Shown: positions 18,324 through 28,681, counted from the first letter of the stretch. The stretch is DNA of 64,000 nucleotides from Verrucomicrobiota bacterium (GCA_018240065.1 JAFEGH010000005.1:42336-106335), one strand, 5' to 3'. Numbers and translations are program-made. The notes: generated by a model not told the origin, from the letters alone.

Positions 18324-19400
18324 TTAAAAGTCGAATCTCACATCGACGGTGATTCCTTGCAAACTTAAATCTTCGTTGAATCGGCGGAATCGCTCGAAAA
18401 GGAAGCTCGAGAAGTTCGGCATCTGGTTCTGCCCCCACCAATACTGATTTTCATAAAGGACGTTCACGCAGAGATGATAGCTGTTGTGGTAGAGGTTAGT
18501 CTCATACCCGATTCCAATTTGAGTTTGAACCATGGGTGAAACTTGATGAAGATCGAGGTCAAAGTCATTGATCACACCACCGGTCGATACGTTTTTCTCT
18601 TTATGGCGGACATCGAAGTCTCCCCATAGGATCGCGCCTCCGGCAGAACCTATCAGGTGCAAGCCGTAGTCGAGAAACCACCTGCCTTCAAATCCCGCAG
18701 AGGGTCCGATTCCCCAGAAATCGTTGCGGTCTTTGGATTTTAGCCTCGACGCAGCGGGCGAGAAAATTTTTGCGCTCGAACGCGCGCTCTGATCGATCCA
18801 CGCTGTCTTCACTCCGGCGTAAGGATGGAAAGAGAGCTTGGGGCTCACGAAAAAATTCCTGCCAAGAGTCAGGTCAAGGGTGTAAAAATGCAGGTTCCAA
18901 TGAGCTTTGACTTGCGAGGCATTAAAGAAATTCGGGGCAATGAACAGGGGAACAAGGAATGACTGCCCATGAAGAGAAGAAGCAGAGGAATTTTCTGCTC
19001 TAAACCACGTGAAGTTGAGTTGGAGGTCCCATTTATCGTGCGCAAAGATCTTGCCGATTCCAGCCCGAAAACCATAATCCCATTTAAAATTCAGCCTGCG
19101 GTTATCGACCGCAACAGCAGGGGCTCTGGTTGGGGTATTCTCCCAAAGTTCGGCGTAATCCATTCCCCCCTCGTCGGCATGCCACCAGAGCATGTCGCCT
19201 GTAAAATACCAGTATTCGCCCTGGATCTGCGGCGATGCAGAGGCTGTTTTTGCTCCGATGTTGCCATGGGCCGTGCGCATGCTGATCTCGTTCATCTGTG
19301 ATTCCAAAACAGTGACGCGGGAATCAGGTTCGACAGCCCATGCAGCCATCGCTGGAAGGGTCATGAGAACTACAGTGGAGAGTGCGAATTCTTTTTTCAT
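18324..19400 (-). CDS. MOMP-like outer-membrane porin, tandem copy 2
   Basis: A 358-residue paralogue with the same build: signal peptide ending near the AWA of residues 20-22, heptad-like SRVTVLESQMNEISM, the motif YFTGDMLWWHADEGG, the conserved strand SFHPYAGVKTAWIDQ, and a terminal phenylalanine (VDVRFDF). Copies differ most between these conserved strands, where surface loops would lie. It sits 21 bases after copy 1 and 13 before copy 3 in the same direction. Confidence 0.83.
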   Translation of the reverse strand: MKKEFALSTVVLMTLPAMAAWAVEPDSRVTVLESQMNEISMRTAHGNIGAKTASASPQIQGEYWYFTGDMLWWHADEGGMDYAELWENTPTRAPAVAVDNRRLNFKWDYGFRAGIGKIFAHDKWDLQLNFTWFRAENSSASSLHGQSFLVPLFIAPNFFNASQVKAHWNLHFYTLDLTLGRNFFVSPKLSFHPYAGVKTAWIDQSARSSAKIFSPAASRLKSKDRNDFWGIGPSAGFEGRWFLDYGLHLIGSAGGAILWGDFDVRHKEKNVSTGGVINDFDLDLHQVSPMVQTQIGIGYETNLYHNSYHLCVNVLYENQYWWGQNQMPNFSSFLFERFRRFNEDLSLQGITVDVRFDF

Positions 19401-19421
19401 CTTTTGACCTTCTCCTAAACT

Positions 19422-20525
19422 CTAAAAATCAAATCGGGCGGCAAGGGTCAGGCCGTTGATGGACAGATCCATCGATTCGTGCTGAAAAGTAAACCCCTGG
19501 AATGGTTCATTGATAAACTGGTTCTGCCGCCACCAGTATTGGAATTCATATCCCAGCATGACTCCAAGATGGTTTTCGTCATTGTTGATGTTCGCGTCCC
19601 AACCGATCTCGAGCTTCATCTGGACATTGGGCACCAGCCTGTGGAAATCGCCGTCGATGTGAAAGATGGGTAATTTGCCTGTCGAGAGATAGTCAGTTTC
19701 TTTCGTGTGCGCATCGAAGTGGCCCCATTGCAGGGAGCCGTTGACGGAACCTAAAAGGCTGAAATGTTTCCCCAGGTACCAGCTCCCTTCCAGGCCGGCC
19801 CTTGGCCCTATCCCCCAAAAGTTGTTCTTGCCATAGATGTTCTGCCCTGAGAGCGACGTGGCAGGATCGGGAGGTTGCCGCGTTTCATAGCGGCGGCGCT
19901 GGCAGATCCATGCGCTTTCGATGCCAAACTGGGGTCTGAAGGAGAGGAATTTGCTGACAAAGAAGCTCCTTCCGAGTTCAAGGTCCAGCACATAATAGTG
20001 GACATCCCAGTGGCTGTTGATTTTTTTTGCGGACAGAGTAAATGGGTCTCCTTTGAGGGGCACAAGACCGCCGTTTTTCGGCGCATGCGCTGAATTAGAG
20101 GCGTCGGTCTGGAACCAGGTGAAGTTGATATAGGCGTCCCATCCGTCATGTTCGAAGTTGTAGCCTGCGCCTGCTCGAAAACCGAAGTCCCAGTCGAAAT
20201 GGGAGTGTTTGGATTCTCCTTTTACCGGTTGACCCTGGTTGATCGGCCCATTGTGCGAAAGTGAATAATCTGATCCTCCTTGATAGAGGTGCCAGAAGAG
20301 AAGCTCAGCTGTGGTGAAAAGCCCATAGCCGTCGTACTGGGGATTGGCAGACGCCAGTTGGACGCCGGTCGTTTTCTTGACAGTCTCCGTTTTGATCGCC
20401 GCCATCCGCGTTTCAAGGGCGCTTAAGCGCGAGCTTAGTTCATCCGCATTTGTAAATGAAGAAGCCAGACAGAGGGCGAGGGTACAGGGGGTCTTCCAGA
20501 AGGGTGCCGCGTGCATAGTGTCCAC
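19422..20525 (-). CDS. MOMP-like outer-membrane porin, tandem copy 1
   Basis: A 367-residue member, first of three tandem genes. The N-terminus carries a signal segment (to about residue 27, ASSFTNA), then heptad-like LSSRLSALETRMAAIKTE, the motif GLFTTAELLFWHLYQGG, and the strand SFRPQFGIESAWICQ. It ends in phenylalanine (LAARFDF). Local expansion of outer-membrane proteins is typical of environmental chlamydiae. The promoter should lie in the 113-base divergent gap it shares with the branching-enzyme-like gene. Confidence 0.83.
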   Translation of the reverse strand: MDTMHAAPFWKTPCTLALCLASSFTNADELSSRLSALETRMAAIKTETVKKTTGVQLASANPQYDGYGLFTTAELLFWHLYQGGSDYSLSHNGPINQGQPVKGESKHSHFDWDFGFRAGAGYNFEHDGWDAYINFTWFQTDASNSAHAPKNGGLVPLKGDPFTLSAKKINSHWDVHYYVLDLELGRSFFVSKFLSFRPQFGIESAWICQRRRYETRQPPDPATSLSGQNIYGKNNFWGIGPRAGLEGSWYLGKHFSLLGSVNGSLQWGHFDAHTKETDYLSTGKLPIFHIDGDFHRLVPNVQMKLEIGWDANINNDENHLGVMLGYEFQYWWRQNQFINEPFQGFTFQHESMDLSINGLTLAARFDF

Positions 20526-20638
20526 CTTAAAACAAATCTTTAATGCGAATCACTTTTCTAGCAGTTGTAAGGAATAATTTATATAGAAATTTTTCACAAT
20601 TTGTGCTAAAATAATTGGCCTATCAGACAGGAAAATTC

Positions 20639-23482
20639 ATGATTAGAACAGAATATGCCGACCTAGCCCGCGATGTGCGAAAATGGGGACTCCTTGGCAA
20701 TGAGGATATGCGGGTTGTCCGTCTTGCGGAACTCGAAAGAAGAATTCCTTTTTTGAGCGACTCCTATGACTTGAAAGCGGAACGGGTAAGCCTTATCCAA
20801 GACCTCGCGCTTGAAAGACATAAAAACATTTTTAAAAGTATACATTCGCCTTCGCTTCCGAGTGACTCAGTCAGAGCGTTTGAAGACAAAGTAGCGATGC
20901 TCAAGCTGCTGGGCGATCTACTAAAAAAAGAACCCGGCAGCGTAAATTGTAAAAAAATATTTAATGAATTGCCTGAAGATGTGAAGTCTTTATTTTACTG
21001 GGCCGTTTGGGTGGACGCGGGCGTTCCAAGGGAATCTCAATGCGGGGAAAAGAGGCTGTCAAAAGGTTTTGCTCCCTTGCTTGTAAAAACGGTTCCCATC
21101 CTCAATGTCAATGGAGGATCCCTCTGCGAACAGGCTCTCGCACACTTCGAAAGTCTTCTGGTTCTCGAAAGGCAGAAGCAAACGCTATCTCTTCTGCTGA
21201 GTTTAGGCGAGCAATTGCCAAATGTATTCGTCGATCTCCAGAAAATGAAAACGATCATTCTGCAGCTTCCGGCAGCGATCCAGTATTCGATGTACATGTC
21301 CGTTACCTCTTTTTTCCCACTTTGGGGCACCTATGCGTCAAATGGGAAATCAAACCTAATGGCCAATCCTAAACTTCTGCTTACTGCGCGAAGAGGAGGT
21401 CCAAAGGGCCCCCTTGAGCTAGATAGCCATTTGGACGCGCAGCATGCTATTCTGCAAAATCTGATCAAAGCATCCGAGATTGAAGAGGTCGAGAGATTGA
21501 CGCTCTTAAGTAAATCGGCCAGCCGTGCTCAGTTGGATGCCGTTTTGGGCAAAGTCTCTAAAAAAGCACAAAGCATTTACTGCGCCATTGAAAAGGATTC
21601 TCTCCGCCAGGTCGAACTAAGATCGGATACACGCCATCTCTACCAGTGGAGGGGAGCTCACCCAAAATGCAATGGAACCCATTTCGAGGTGTTTGCTCCT
21701 GCCGCAAAGAATGTCATTTTGAGGTTAACGGCATTTGGAACGGTCGAACATAACATTCCAATGACCCGCAACCAGTATGGCGTCTGGGAAGTTTTTACCG
21801 AACATGCCCGCCTGGGAAGGACGTACCGTTATCTCATTGAAGATTGCCACGGAAAATGGAGCGAGCGGACAGATCCTTTTGGATTTGCCGTGCATGAGGA
21901 CAAAGGGATCGCGGAGTCTGTCGTTTGCCAAATGGACGGCTTCCAATGGAATGACGGGGAGTGGTTGAAGAATCGCGGAGAAGGAAATCCTATCCTGAAG
22001 CCTCTTTCGATATACGAAATGAACGTCGATTTCTGGAAAAAGAAAGATGGAGCGACGCTCACGTTCCAAGAGCTTGCGCATTTCATCGTTCAACACCACA
22101 AAAATGTCCCTTTTACCCATGTAGAACTCTATGGAGTCCTCGACAATAAACACGATTGGTCCTGGGGCTATCAACCCGATCATTTTTTCGTTCCTAATCG
22201 CAGGATGGGCGGTCCCGAAGGATTTAAAACCCTTGTCGATATCCTTCATCAAAATAAGATCGGCGTCATTCTCGATTGGATTCCCACGCATTACAAAAAT
22301 GATCATGCCGGCGATCTCTCCCAATCTCTCCACAATTATGACGGAACAAACCTGTTTGCAGCTGAAGAATCCCCCTGGCAGACCGTCTATTTTGACTATG
22401 GCAAAGAAGAAACGCGCCGGCTCATGATGGCCAGCGCTCACTATTGGCTTGAGAAGATGCATGTCGACGGACTGCGCGTCGATGCGGTAGGCCCGATGGT
22501 GCGGCGCAACGGTCACACACAAAAGCACGCCGTTGATTTTTTAAAAGAGCTCAATCGATCAGCTCATCAACAGTATCCAGGCGTCCTGATGATCGCCGAG
22601 GAGACGGATGGATTTCCTAATGTTACACGTCCTGTCGACGAAGGCGGCCTAGGGTTCGACGTTAAAGTCGGCGTCCATATGCAATATCGGACGCGGAGCT
22701 ATTTCCGCACTCCTTACCAACATCGCAGCTCCTCAGAGCACCACCACGGAAAATTGCTCTCCAACTTAGGAGAAGTCGGCGGTCATGAGAGGTGGATGCT
22801 CGCCCACTCCCACGACGATGCCGCGGTCGGCTCTCCCCATCGCCATTCCACGCTATACCGAGGGATGCCGACTGAGGACACATGGAGAAAGTTTGCTGAC
22901 ATACGTCTTTTCCATGCCTGGAATCTGTTTTCTCCTGGAGTCGGCCATATGATCCATATGGGGGATGAGATCGGCCAGGACTGGCCATGGAATGAGCGGC
23001 TTACTGCTCAGGAAGGAGCGGTCGAATGGCATCTTCTCGATAAAGAATGCCCGGAGACCTCTTTTCGCCGCGGGCTTCTTAAGTATGTCGGAGATATGAA
23101 CCGCCTTTACCGATCCAAACCTGCATTCTGGAAACACGCCGACTGGGGGTACCGGCCGATCTCCGATCATGCCCAGAACTGCGTCGTCGGTTATCACCGC
23201 CTGGATTTTCAAGGGGGAAGGCTGGCTCTCTTTTATAATTTCTCGACAAAAGGATATGATAAGTATGATTTCCCGATGCCCTCGATTCAATCCGATCCGG
23301 AGCTGGGATATGTCCAAAGAGCAAGGGAGATCTTCAATTCCGACTCCGTCGAATATGGGGGAACGGGCAAATTCAAGACCCCTTGGGCAACGATCCTAAG
23401 AAATGAACGCGGCGCGCCAACGCATTTCCGCATCGCATTGCCCCCTCTGTCCGTTGTGGTCTTCGAGGAGACCTGGGATTAA
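20639..23482 (+). CDS. GH13 glycogen branching enzyme-like protein with unusual N-terminal extension
   Basis: The C-terminal two thirds (from about residue 347) match 1,4-alpha-glucan branching enzymes: a CBM48-like module (HFEVFAPAAKNVILRL), then a GH13 barrel with region I GVILDWIPTHY, nucleophile D615 in DGLRVDAVG, acid/base E654 in IAEETDG and D726 in SHDDAAVG, so the catalytic triad is intact. The first 330 residues are helical and unlike GlgB; they hold two or three copies of a motif (about 105-145, 203-245 and a short one near 296-317) shared with other proteins in this window. Starting at ATG 20639 it has 947 residues versus about 730 for GlgB. The true reaction (branching versus another glucan activity) is unproven. 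Confidence 0.82.
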   Translation: MIRTEYADLARDVRKWGLLGNEDMRVVRLAELERRIPFLSDSYDLKAERVSLIQDLALERHKNIFKSIHSPSLPSDSVRAFEDKVAMLKLLGDLLKKEPGSVNCKKIFNELPEDVKSLFYWAVWVDAGVPRESQCGEKRLSKGFAPLLVKTVPILNVNGGSLCEQALAHFESLLVLERQKQTLSLLLSLGEQLPNVFVDLQKMKTIILQLPAAIQYSMYMSVTSFFPLWGTYASNGKSNLMANPKLLLTARRGGPKGPLELDSHLDAQHAILQNLIKASEIEEVERLTLLSKSASRAQLDAVLGKVSKKAQSIYCAIEKDSLRQVELRSDTRHLYQWRGAHPKCNGTHFEVFAPAAKNVILRLTAFGTVEHNIPMTRNQYGVWEVFTEHARLGRTYRYLIEDCHGKWSERTDPFGFAVHEDKGIAESVVCQMDGFQWNDGEWLKNRGEGNPILKPLSIYEMNVDFWKKKDGATLTFQELAHFIVQHHKNVPFTHVELYGVLDNKHDWSWGYQPDHFFVPNRRMGGPEGFKTLVDILHQNKIGVILDWIPTHYKNDHAGDLSQSLHNYDGTNLFAAEESPWQTVYFDYGKEETRRLMMASAHYWLEKMHVDGLRVDAVGPMVRRNGHTQKHAVDFLKELNRSAHQQYPGVLMIAEETDGFPNVTRPVDEGGLGFDVKVGVHMQYRTRSYFRTPYQHRSSSEHHHGKLLSNLGEVGGHERWMLAHSHDDAAVGSPHRHSTLYRGMPTEDTWRKFADIRLFHAWNLFSPGVGHMIHMGDEIGQDWPWNERLTAQEGAVEWHLLDKECPETSFRRGLLKYVGDMNRLYRSKPAFWKHADWGYRPISDHAQNCVVGYHRLDFQGGRLALFYNFSTKGYDKYDFPMPSIQSDPELGYVQRAREIFNSDSVEYGGTGKFKTPWATILRNERGAPTHFRIALPPLSVVVFEETWD

Positions 23483-23620
23483 GAAACCGTCCACGAACTC
23501 AGCTATTTTTGCTTTTGGAATTCTTTTGAATCGAAAATCGACTAAAACAATCCGCAAAATCAACGAAGCTTGAGTTTGTGGGCAATCCCTAAGGCGGATT
23601 CCCAAAAATCTGTAAGTATG

Positions 23621-23659
23621 TCCAACCCCCTCGAAATCTTGGGTTTTGAAGGGGTTGGA
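23621..23659. terminator. Convergent hairpin between the GlgB-like gene and the 640-residue protein gene
   Basis: A stem of about 16 bp with one mismatch (arms 23621-23636 and 23644-23659, outer nine pairs TCCAACCCC / GGGGTTGGA) sits between two convergent genes. It lacks a long T-run on either side, so termination in both directions is likely but not certain. Confidence 0.55.
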
Positions 23660-23675
23660 TCATTTCTCTAAAGAA

Positions 23676-25598
23676 TCAACCGAGCAATTCCTGAAGGGAG
23701 AGAATCAATACGTTCAAATCGTCAGCCACATGGATTTCAGCCCAGGAAGGACCTCCTTTGTGGGGATCAATCGAGTTGTCATAAATTCTTCCATAGACGT
23801 TGTTCTTTAATGAAACAGGAAGATTTTCAAAGAGTCCTCTGATTCGCGCTTTCTGCTCTTCTTTGCTTAAAAGGGCGAAGTCTGAGTCGAATGCCATTTC
23901 GATCAAAGCGTCCAGAACCTGCGGTGGAGTGAGCGGCTCTTCATTATTTGCGATGAGATCCGATGTAGTAGTAGAAGAGTTAAAGGTTGAAACCTGAGTA
24001 TCACTTACAACAACAGGAGTACTGGTTTCTGTAGTCTCGCCTGGAATGACGGGAGTAGAGGAATCGATGTTGGGCGTGATGACAGCTTGCGGAATTTCGA
24101 TCTTTTCCAGTTCCTGAGGAAGCTCGGGCGCTTCGATCAACGGACGGTCGAATTGAGGCGTTTGACGGGAAGCCGCAAACAGCAGGGCGTCCTTTTTCAT
24201 TTCCCAAAAGGTCGCCTGCGACAGGAATGCATCTCTGCCGAAATTGGGATTGCCGCGGGGGCAGTCGCTTAGCTCCCAGATTGCAAAGAACACCGCTTCC
24301 TGCTCATTCTGGCTGAATGTTTGGAACAGCTCCATCGCCTCTTTGTCCTGCTTGTTATCGATCAACTGGGCGCAGCGCATCATCTTCAGAACATTGTCGC
24401 CTTTGACAAGAGATTGGGAATTAAGCAATAGCTCGCGCTGAGAATCGCACAGCAAATGCCCAAGGCTCATCGCATAGCGTTTTACTGCCTCGGCCCTTGC
24501 TGCGGCGTCGCAATGGTGTTTCACATCGAGACTGCCTTCATTCATAAAGGAGGCCTTTCCAAAATCGCCATGGATTCCACGCGGAGAGTCTTTCATGATC
24601 CATGTTTCTTTGAAGATCCCATGTTGAAAAGCAAGGGGGAGCTTATTAAATTCTTCCATCGCGTGCGGATCGTTTTGCTCGAAGAGCTCGATCAAAGGGC
24701 CGAATGTTTCGTGAATCCCTTTTTTGATCCCCTCTAGGTGCGTGACGTGTGTGTCCAGGTCGTTGCAGCCTCGGATTGTTCTATCAATGGATCTGCAAAC
24801 GGGATGGGCATAATCAAAAACGACGAGCATCTTTGTGAAGGCGATCCGGTTGTCTTTTTGGCTCACAGTCCAGAGGATTCCAAATGGAGAATCAGGGATG
24901 ACTTCGAAATGGGCATTGTCCGGAGAGTAGAGCATATTTTTTGGGTGGCCGTGGGTATGGACCTGCATCGGGCTGATCGTCCCCATTTCTAATGAACCGC
25001 CCCAATTGCTTTTTTTAAAGCCGACCTCGGGAAAGATCCCCATATTGACATCATATTTCACATCATGGCCAGGGAGCGCGTGGGGATGCGACCAGGGATG
25101 GGTGTCTAAGTTGATAGGGCGTTGTAGATTAGCAAAAGGCCTCCCGTCGATCGCCGTCCAGAACAGGTCGACTTGTTTTCCAGAAAGGTCGCCGGCTTTT
25201 TCCAGGACTTCCTTGGGGACATGCGGCAATGCGCTCGGGTCTAATCGAATCGAGGCGATGTTGGAGCCAATGGTATGGTAGGAGGAGATCGTCGGAAGGC
25301 GCATTTTGTTGTAGGCGGGGCAAAGGGGAGTAGGGGGCAGCCCGATTTGCTGCACATTGAAAAAGACAACGGTGCCTTTGAGGCCCTGAACAGGGACGTG
25401 GGTCAGAAGCTCTGCCCTGCGTCGGAGCAGTTCAGAAAGAAGTAGTCGCCTTTCTGCACTTGGCATTGGTGCCGAGATGATTTGCCTTGCAGCTGCGTCG
25501 ATCTGCAGTTCCTGTTCGATGTTCCGCGGACCTTGGTCAGGAAGGAACTTCATTTGAAGAAGCGGGCCAGAATTAACGGATTCTAATTTTGATGCCAT
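23676..25598 (-). CDS. Uncharacterised 640-residue protein with three copies of a window-shared motif
   Basis: I do not recognise this protein. There is no signal peptide or membrane helix. The N-terminal half (about 65-290) looks like a compact beta-rich domain with a histidine-rich stretch VHTHGHPKN (about 213-221) that could bind metal. Three copies of a motif of about 40 residues follow: at about 315-352 (ending DFGKASF), 418-458 (VFFAIWEL ... NFGRDAF) and 585-622 (LPVSLKNNVYGRIYD). A low-complexity Ser/Thr-rich linker (about 505-550) separates copies two and three. The motif also occurs in the GlgB-like, small F-box-like and WD40 proteins here, so these proteins may share a partner or an address. 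It converges on the GlgB-like gene. Confidence 0.75.
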   Translation of the reverse strand: MASKLESVNSGPLLQMKFLPDQGPRNIEQELQIDAAARQIISAPMPSAERRLLLSELLRRRAELLTHVPVQGLKGTVVFFNVQQIGLPPTPLCPAYNKMRLPTISSYHTIGSNIASIRLDPSALPHVPKEVLEKAGDLSGKQVDLFWTAIDGRPFANLQRPINLDTHPWSHPHALPGHDVKYDVNMGIFPEVGFKKSNWGGSLEMGTISPMQVHTHGHPKNMLYSPDNAHFEVIPDSPFGILWTVSQKDNRIAFTKMLVVFDYAHPVCRSIDRTIRGCNDLDTHVTHLEGIKKGIHETFGPLIELFEQNDPHAMEEFNKLPLAFQHGIFKETWIMKDSPRGIHGDFGKASFMNEGSLDVKHHCDAAARAEAVKRYAMSLGHLLCDSQRELLLNSQSLVKGDNVLKMMRCAQLIDNKQDKEAMELFQTFSQNEQEAVFFAIWELSDCPRGNPNFGRDAFLSQATFWEMKKDALLFAASRQTPQFDRPLIEAPELPQELEKIEIPQAVITPNIDSSTPVIPGETTETSTPVVVSDTQVSTFNSSTTTSDLIANNEEPLTPPQVLDALIEMAFDSDFALLSKEEQKARIRGLFENLPVSLKNNVYGRIYDNSIDPHKGGPSWAEIHVADDLNVLILSLQELLG

Positions 25599-25747
25599 TT
25601 TGTTACCTAGTTTAAATTAATTGTTATAATGGTATATTATATCTCATTGTTAAATAAAATTGGGATTTTATTTTTATTAGTATTAGAAATGAGTTATTGA
25701 TTTACAATGGGAAAGGTAAGATGCTAAATCTTAGAAGGAAATGAAAG

Positions 25748-25782
25748 AAAGAGGCTTAAGTGATAAGCTCTTAAGCCTCTTT
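25748..25782 (-). terminator. Terminator of clpC
   Basis: A perfect 13-bp stem (AAAGAGGCTTAAG / CTTAAGCCTCTTT) with a 9-base loop lies 10 bases after the clpC stop. On the minus strand it is followed by a T-rich stretch. Confidence 0.78.
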
Positions 25783-25792
25783 ATCTTAGGAA

Positions 25793-28345
25793 TTACTTTT
25801 TGGTCTTCTCTTTGGGCTCGGTCGGACCTGAAAGCGCCAGTTGCTTCTTGGCCTCATCCGTGGGATTTTCCTCTTCCATGAAGACGAGCTTGTCGTTCTC
25901 AGCGGAAATGTGCCAGCTTCCCCCCTTGCCGGGATTGATCAGGAGCTTTTCAGCGAGAGGATCTTCCAGATACTGTTCGATCACGCGGCGCAAAGGACGG
26001 GCGCCCATTTCAGGCTGGAATCCTTTGCTGACGAGGAATTCTTTTGCCTTCTCGTCAAGAGAAATGCCGATCTGTTTACGCGCCAGGCGCGCTTTGACCT
26101 TTTTGACTTCCAGGTCGATGACTTGGAAGAGGTGATTGCGGTCAAGCGGCTTGAAGATGATGATTCCGTCCAGACGGTTGATGAACTCCGGCTTGAATGC
26201 TTTTTTGACCGAAGAGTCGATCTTTTCCTGCATCCCTTTGTAGTCCATCATGCCTTCTGTGACGCCGAATCCGACCTCTGTCGAGCGGCGGATCAGGTCC
26301 GCGCCTAGGTTCGAGGTCATGATGATGATCGTGTTGCGGAAGTCGATCTTGCGCCCGAAAGAGTCGGTGAGCCTTCCCTCTTCCAATATTTGAAGAAGGA
26401 GGTTCATGACGTCAGGGTGGGCTTTTTCGATTTCATCGAACAGAACGACGCAATAGGGGCGCTGGCGGACTTGTTCGGTAAGCTGGCCGCCTTCTTCATG
26501 CCCTACGTATCCCGGAGGGGAGCCTGTCATGCGGCTGATCGCAAATTTCTCCATGTACTCGGACATGTCGACCTGGATGAGAGCATCCTCTCCGCCGAAC
26601 ATATTGACGGCAAGCTGTTTTGCAAGCAGCGTCTTGCCGACGCCCGTGGGTCCCAGGAAGAGGAATGCGCCGATGGGGCGGTTGGGGTCCTTGATGTCAG
26701 CGCGGCTCCGGCGGATCGCTCTGCAGACAGTGCTGACAGCGTCGTCCTGGCCGATGATGTTGCCCTTGAGGGCCTCTTCCATTTTGAGGACCTTGGTGGT
26801 CTCTCCTTCTGTCAGGCGGTTGAGCGGAACGCCGGTCTGCTTGGCGACGATGGCGGCGACTTCTTCCTCGTCGACGATCACCTGGTGCTCATCTTTATTG
26901 CTTTCCCATTCCGAGCGGATTTGCGCCAACCGCTCGCGCAGCGTCTTTTCTTTGTCTCGCAGCTTGGCGGCTTTTTCATATTCCTGTTTGCCGATCGCTT
27001 CTTCTTTACCCAGGCGCACCTCTTCGATCTCTGCTTCGAACTTGGTGATGTCCTGCGGCTGATGCATCATGGCGATGCGGGCTTTTGCGCCGGCTTCGTC
27101 GAGCAGATCGATCGCTTTATCAGGCAGGAAACGTCCTGTGATATAGCGGTCGGAAAGATAGACGGCCGCTTTCAGCGACGCATCCGTATAGATGCACTTG
27201 TGGTGCTCTTCGTATTTGGACTTCAGCCCCATCAGGATAGCGGTCGTTTCGTCGACAGAAGGGGGAGCCACGAGAATCTTTTGGAACCTGCGCTCCAGCG
27301 CGGCGTCCTTTTCAATGTGTTTGCGGTACTCGTCGATGGTCGTCGCGCCGATACACTGGATCTCGCCGCGGGAGAGAGCGGGTTTCAGGATATTGGAAGC
27401 GTCGATCGCGCCTTCTGCGGCGCCGGCTCCTACGATCGTATGCAGTTCATCAATGAATAGAAGCACGTTTCCGTTCTTCTTGATCTCGTCCATGACAGCT
27501 TTGATGCGCTCTTCGAACTGTCCCCGGTATTTCGTTCCAGCGATCATCAGCGTCAAATCAAGGGCGATCAGTCTTTTTTTAGCCAGATGGTCAGGGACGT
27601 CGCCTTTGACGATCGCCTGGGCAAGCCCTTCCACAATGGCGGTTTTGCCCACGCCTGCTTCACCGATCAACACAGGGTTGTTCTTTCTGCGGCGGCATAA
27701 GATCAGGATCAGCCTTTCGACTTCTTCTTTGCGGCCGATGACGGGGTCGAGTTTGCCTTCACGGCACAGCTCGGTCAAATCGTGTCCATAAGCCTTGAGG
27801 GCTGGCATCTTGTCGCCGGAAATCCCGCTCCTCTCGGAAGATTTGGAAGAGGATGAAGAGGGCGCAGGGCCGGCTCCTGCCGAACCCATCGGAGGGAGCT
27901 GGAGATTGAATGTCTCGAGTTCTTTAAGGACTTCCTTGCGGATATCTTTGAGGTTAATGTTGAGGTTTTCCAGGACTTGGGCGGCAACCCCGTCTGTCTG
28001 GCGGAGCAGCGCCAGCAGCAGGTGTTCCGTGCCGACGTAATTGTGGTTGAGGCTGGCGGCCTCCTCGTTGGCGAATTCGAAGACCTTCTTCACTTTGCCA
28101 GTGAGGGCAGGATCTCCATAGACCTGGATCTCCGGGCCAAACCCGACCAGTCGCTCTACCTCCGAGCGGACCGTGTCATAATCGAGATTGAAATTGCGCA
28201 GGACGTTGACAGCGATCCCCTGGCCCAGCTTGAGCAGGCCGAGCAGGACATGTTCAGTACCGAGATAATTGTGATTGAGCCGTTGAGCTTCTTTCTTGGC
28301 GAGCTTGATGACTTGCTTGGCGCGATTGGTAAATTTGTCAAACAT
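25793..28345 (-). CDS. clpC: ATP-dependent Clp protease ATPase subunit ClpC
   Basis: An 850-residue Hsp100 unfoldase that feeds substrates to ClpP. In order: two Clp-N repeats (about 1-145), first AAA+ module with Walker A GEAGVGKT (about 210), a UVR-type coiled linker ([15 protein letters not shown], about 450), second AAA+ module with Walker A GPTGVGKT (about 550) and the C-terminal D2-small domain. The UVR linker and length identify ClpC rather than ClpA or ClpB. A GAGAGGAAA ribosome site precedes ATG; an inverted repeat GAGGGT-T-ACCCTC lies just upstream. ClpC and mnmA are direct neighbours in C. trachomatis. Confidence 0.97.
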   Translation of the reverse strand: MFDKFTNRAKQVIKLAKKEAQRLNHNYLGTEHVLLGLLKLGQGIAVNVLRNFNLDYDTVRSEVERLVGFGPEIQVYGDPALTGKVKKVFEFANEEAASLNHNYVGTEHLLLALLRQTDGVAAQVLENLNINLKDIRKEVLKELETFNLQLPPMGSAGAGPAPSSSSSKSSERSGISGDKMPALKAYGHDLTELCREGKLDPVIGRKEEVERLILILCRRRKNNPVLIGEAGVGKTAIVEGLAQAIVKGDVPDHLAKKRLIALDLTLMIAGTKYRGQFEERIKAVMDEIKKNGNVLLFIDELHTIVGAGAAEGAIDASNILKPALSRGEIQCIGATTIDEYRKHIEKDAALERRFQKILVAPPSVDETTAILMGLKSKYEEHHKCIYTDASLKAAVYLSDRYITGRFLPDKAIDLLDEAGAKARIAMMHQPQDITKFEAEIEEVRLGKEEAIGKQEYEKAAKLRDKEKTLRERLAQIRSEWESNKDEHQVIVDEEEVAAIVAKQTGVPLNRLTEGETTKVLKMEEALKGNIIGQDDAVSTVCRAIRRSRADIKDPNRPIGAFLFLGPTGVGKTLLAKQLAVNMFGGEDALIQVDMSEYMEKFAISRMTGSPPGYVGHEEGGQLTEQVRQRPYCVVLFDEIEKAHPDVMNLLLQILEEGRLTDSFGRKIDFRNTIIIMTSNLGADLIRRSTEVGFGVTEGMMDYKGMQEKIDSSVKKAFKPEFINRLDGIIIFKPLDRNHLFQVIDLEVKKVKARLARKQIGISLDEKAKEFLVSKGFQPEMGARPLRRVIEQYLEDPLAEKLLINPGKGGSWHISAENDKLVFMEEENPTDEAKKQLALSGPTEPKEKTKK

Positions 28346-28681
28346 ACGGTTTCCTCTCGAGGGTTACCCTCTTTACGAATTGTAGGCGCTTTTTCCTTTT
28401 TTGGCAAATTTCCCAATTACTGGTAAATGTTTATTTTATTTTGATGTAAACTATTTAATGTAGGTGCTTTAAGATGAGTATGCAAAATTTCAGCCATCCA
28501 GCGGAAATGAAACGCTGCCTTCGTCAAGGAATGGATAGGTTTTTCTAACTCTAGATATACTAATGTCTTAGCTTGAATTGAAAAATTAATTATATTAATT
28601 CACTAAATAATTACACGTTTAGTTTTAAGTTTGTTATATGTATAATTAAATGGAAAATTAATTTATTACAAAGAGGTTGTA
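28346..28681. promoter_or_regulatory. Divergent promoter region between clpC and the F-box-like gene
   Basis: A 336-base AT-rich gap with no gene. It holds the palindrome at 28359-28371 in front of clpC, and a perfect -10 hexamer TATAAT at 28641-28646 with a weak -35, 36 bases before the rightward gene. AGAGG at 28672-28676 is that gene's ribosome site. Confidence 0.5.

Noticed and set aside
26390..27460. 356-codon plus-strand frame opposite clpC
   Set aside because: It is the mirror of strongly conserved AAA+ sequence; there is no ribosome site or family match.
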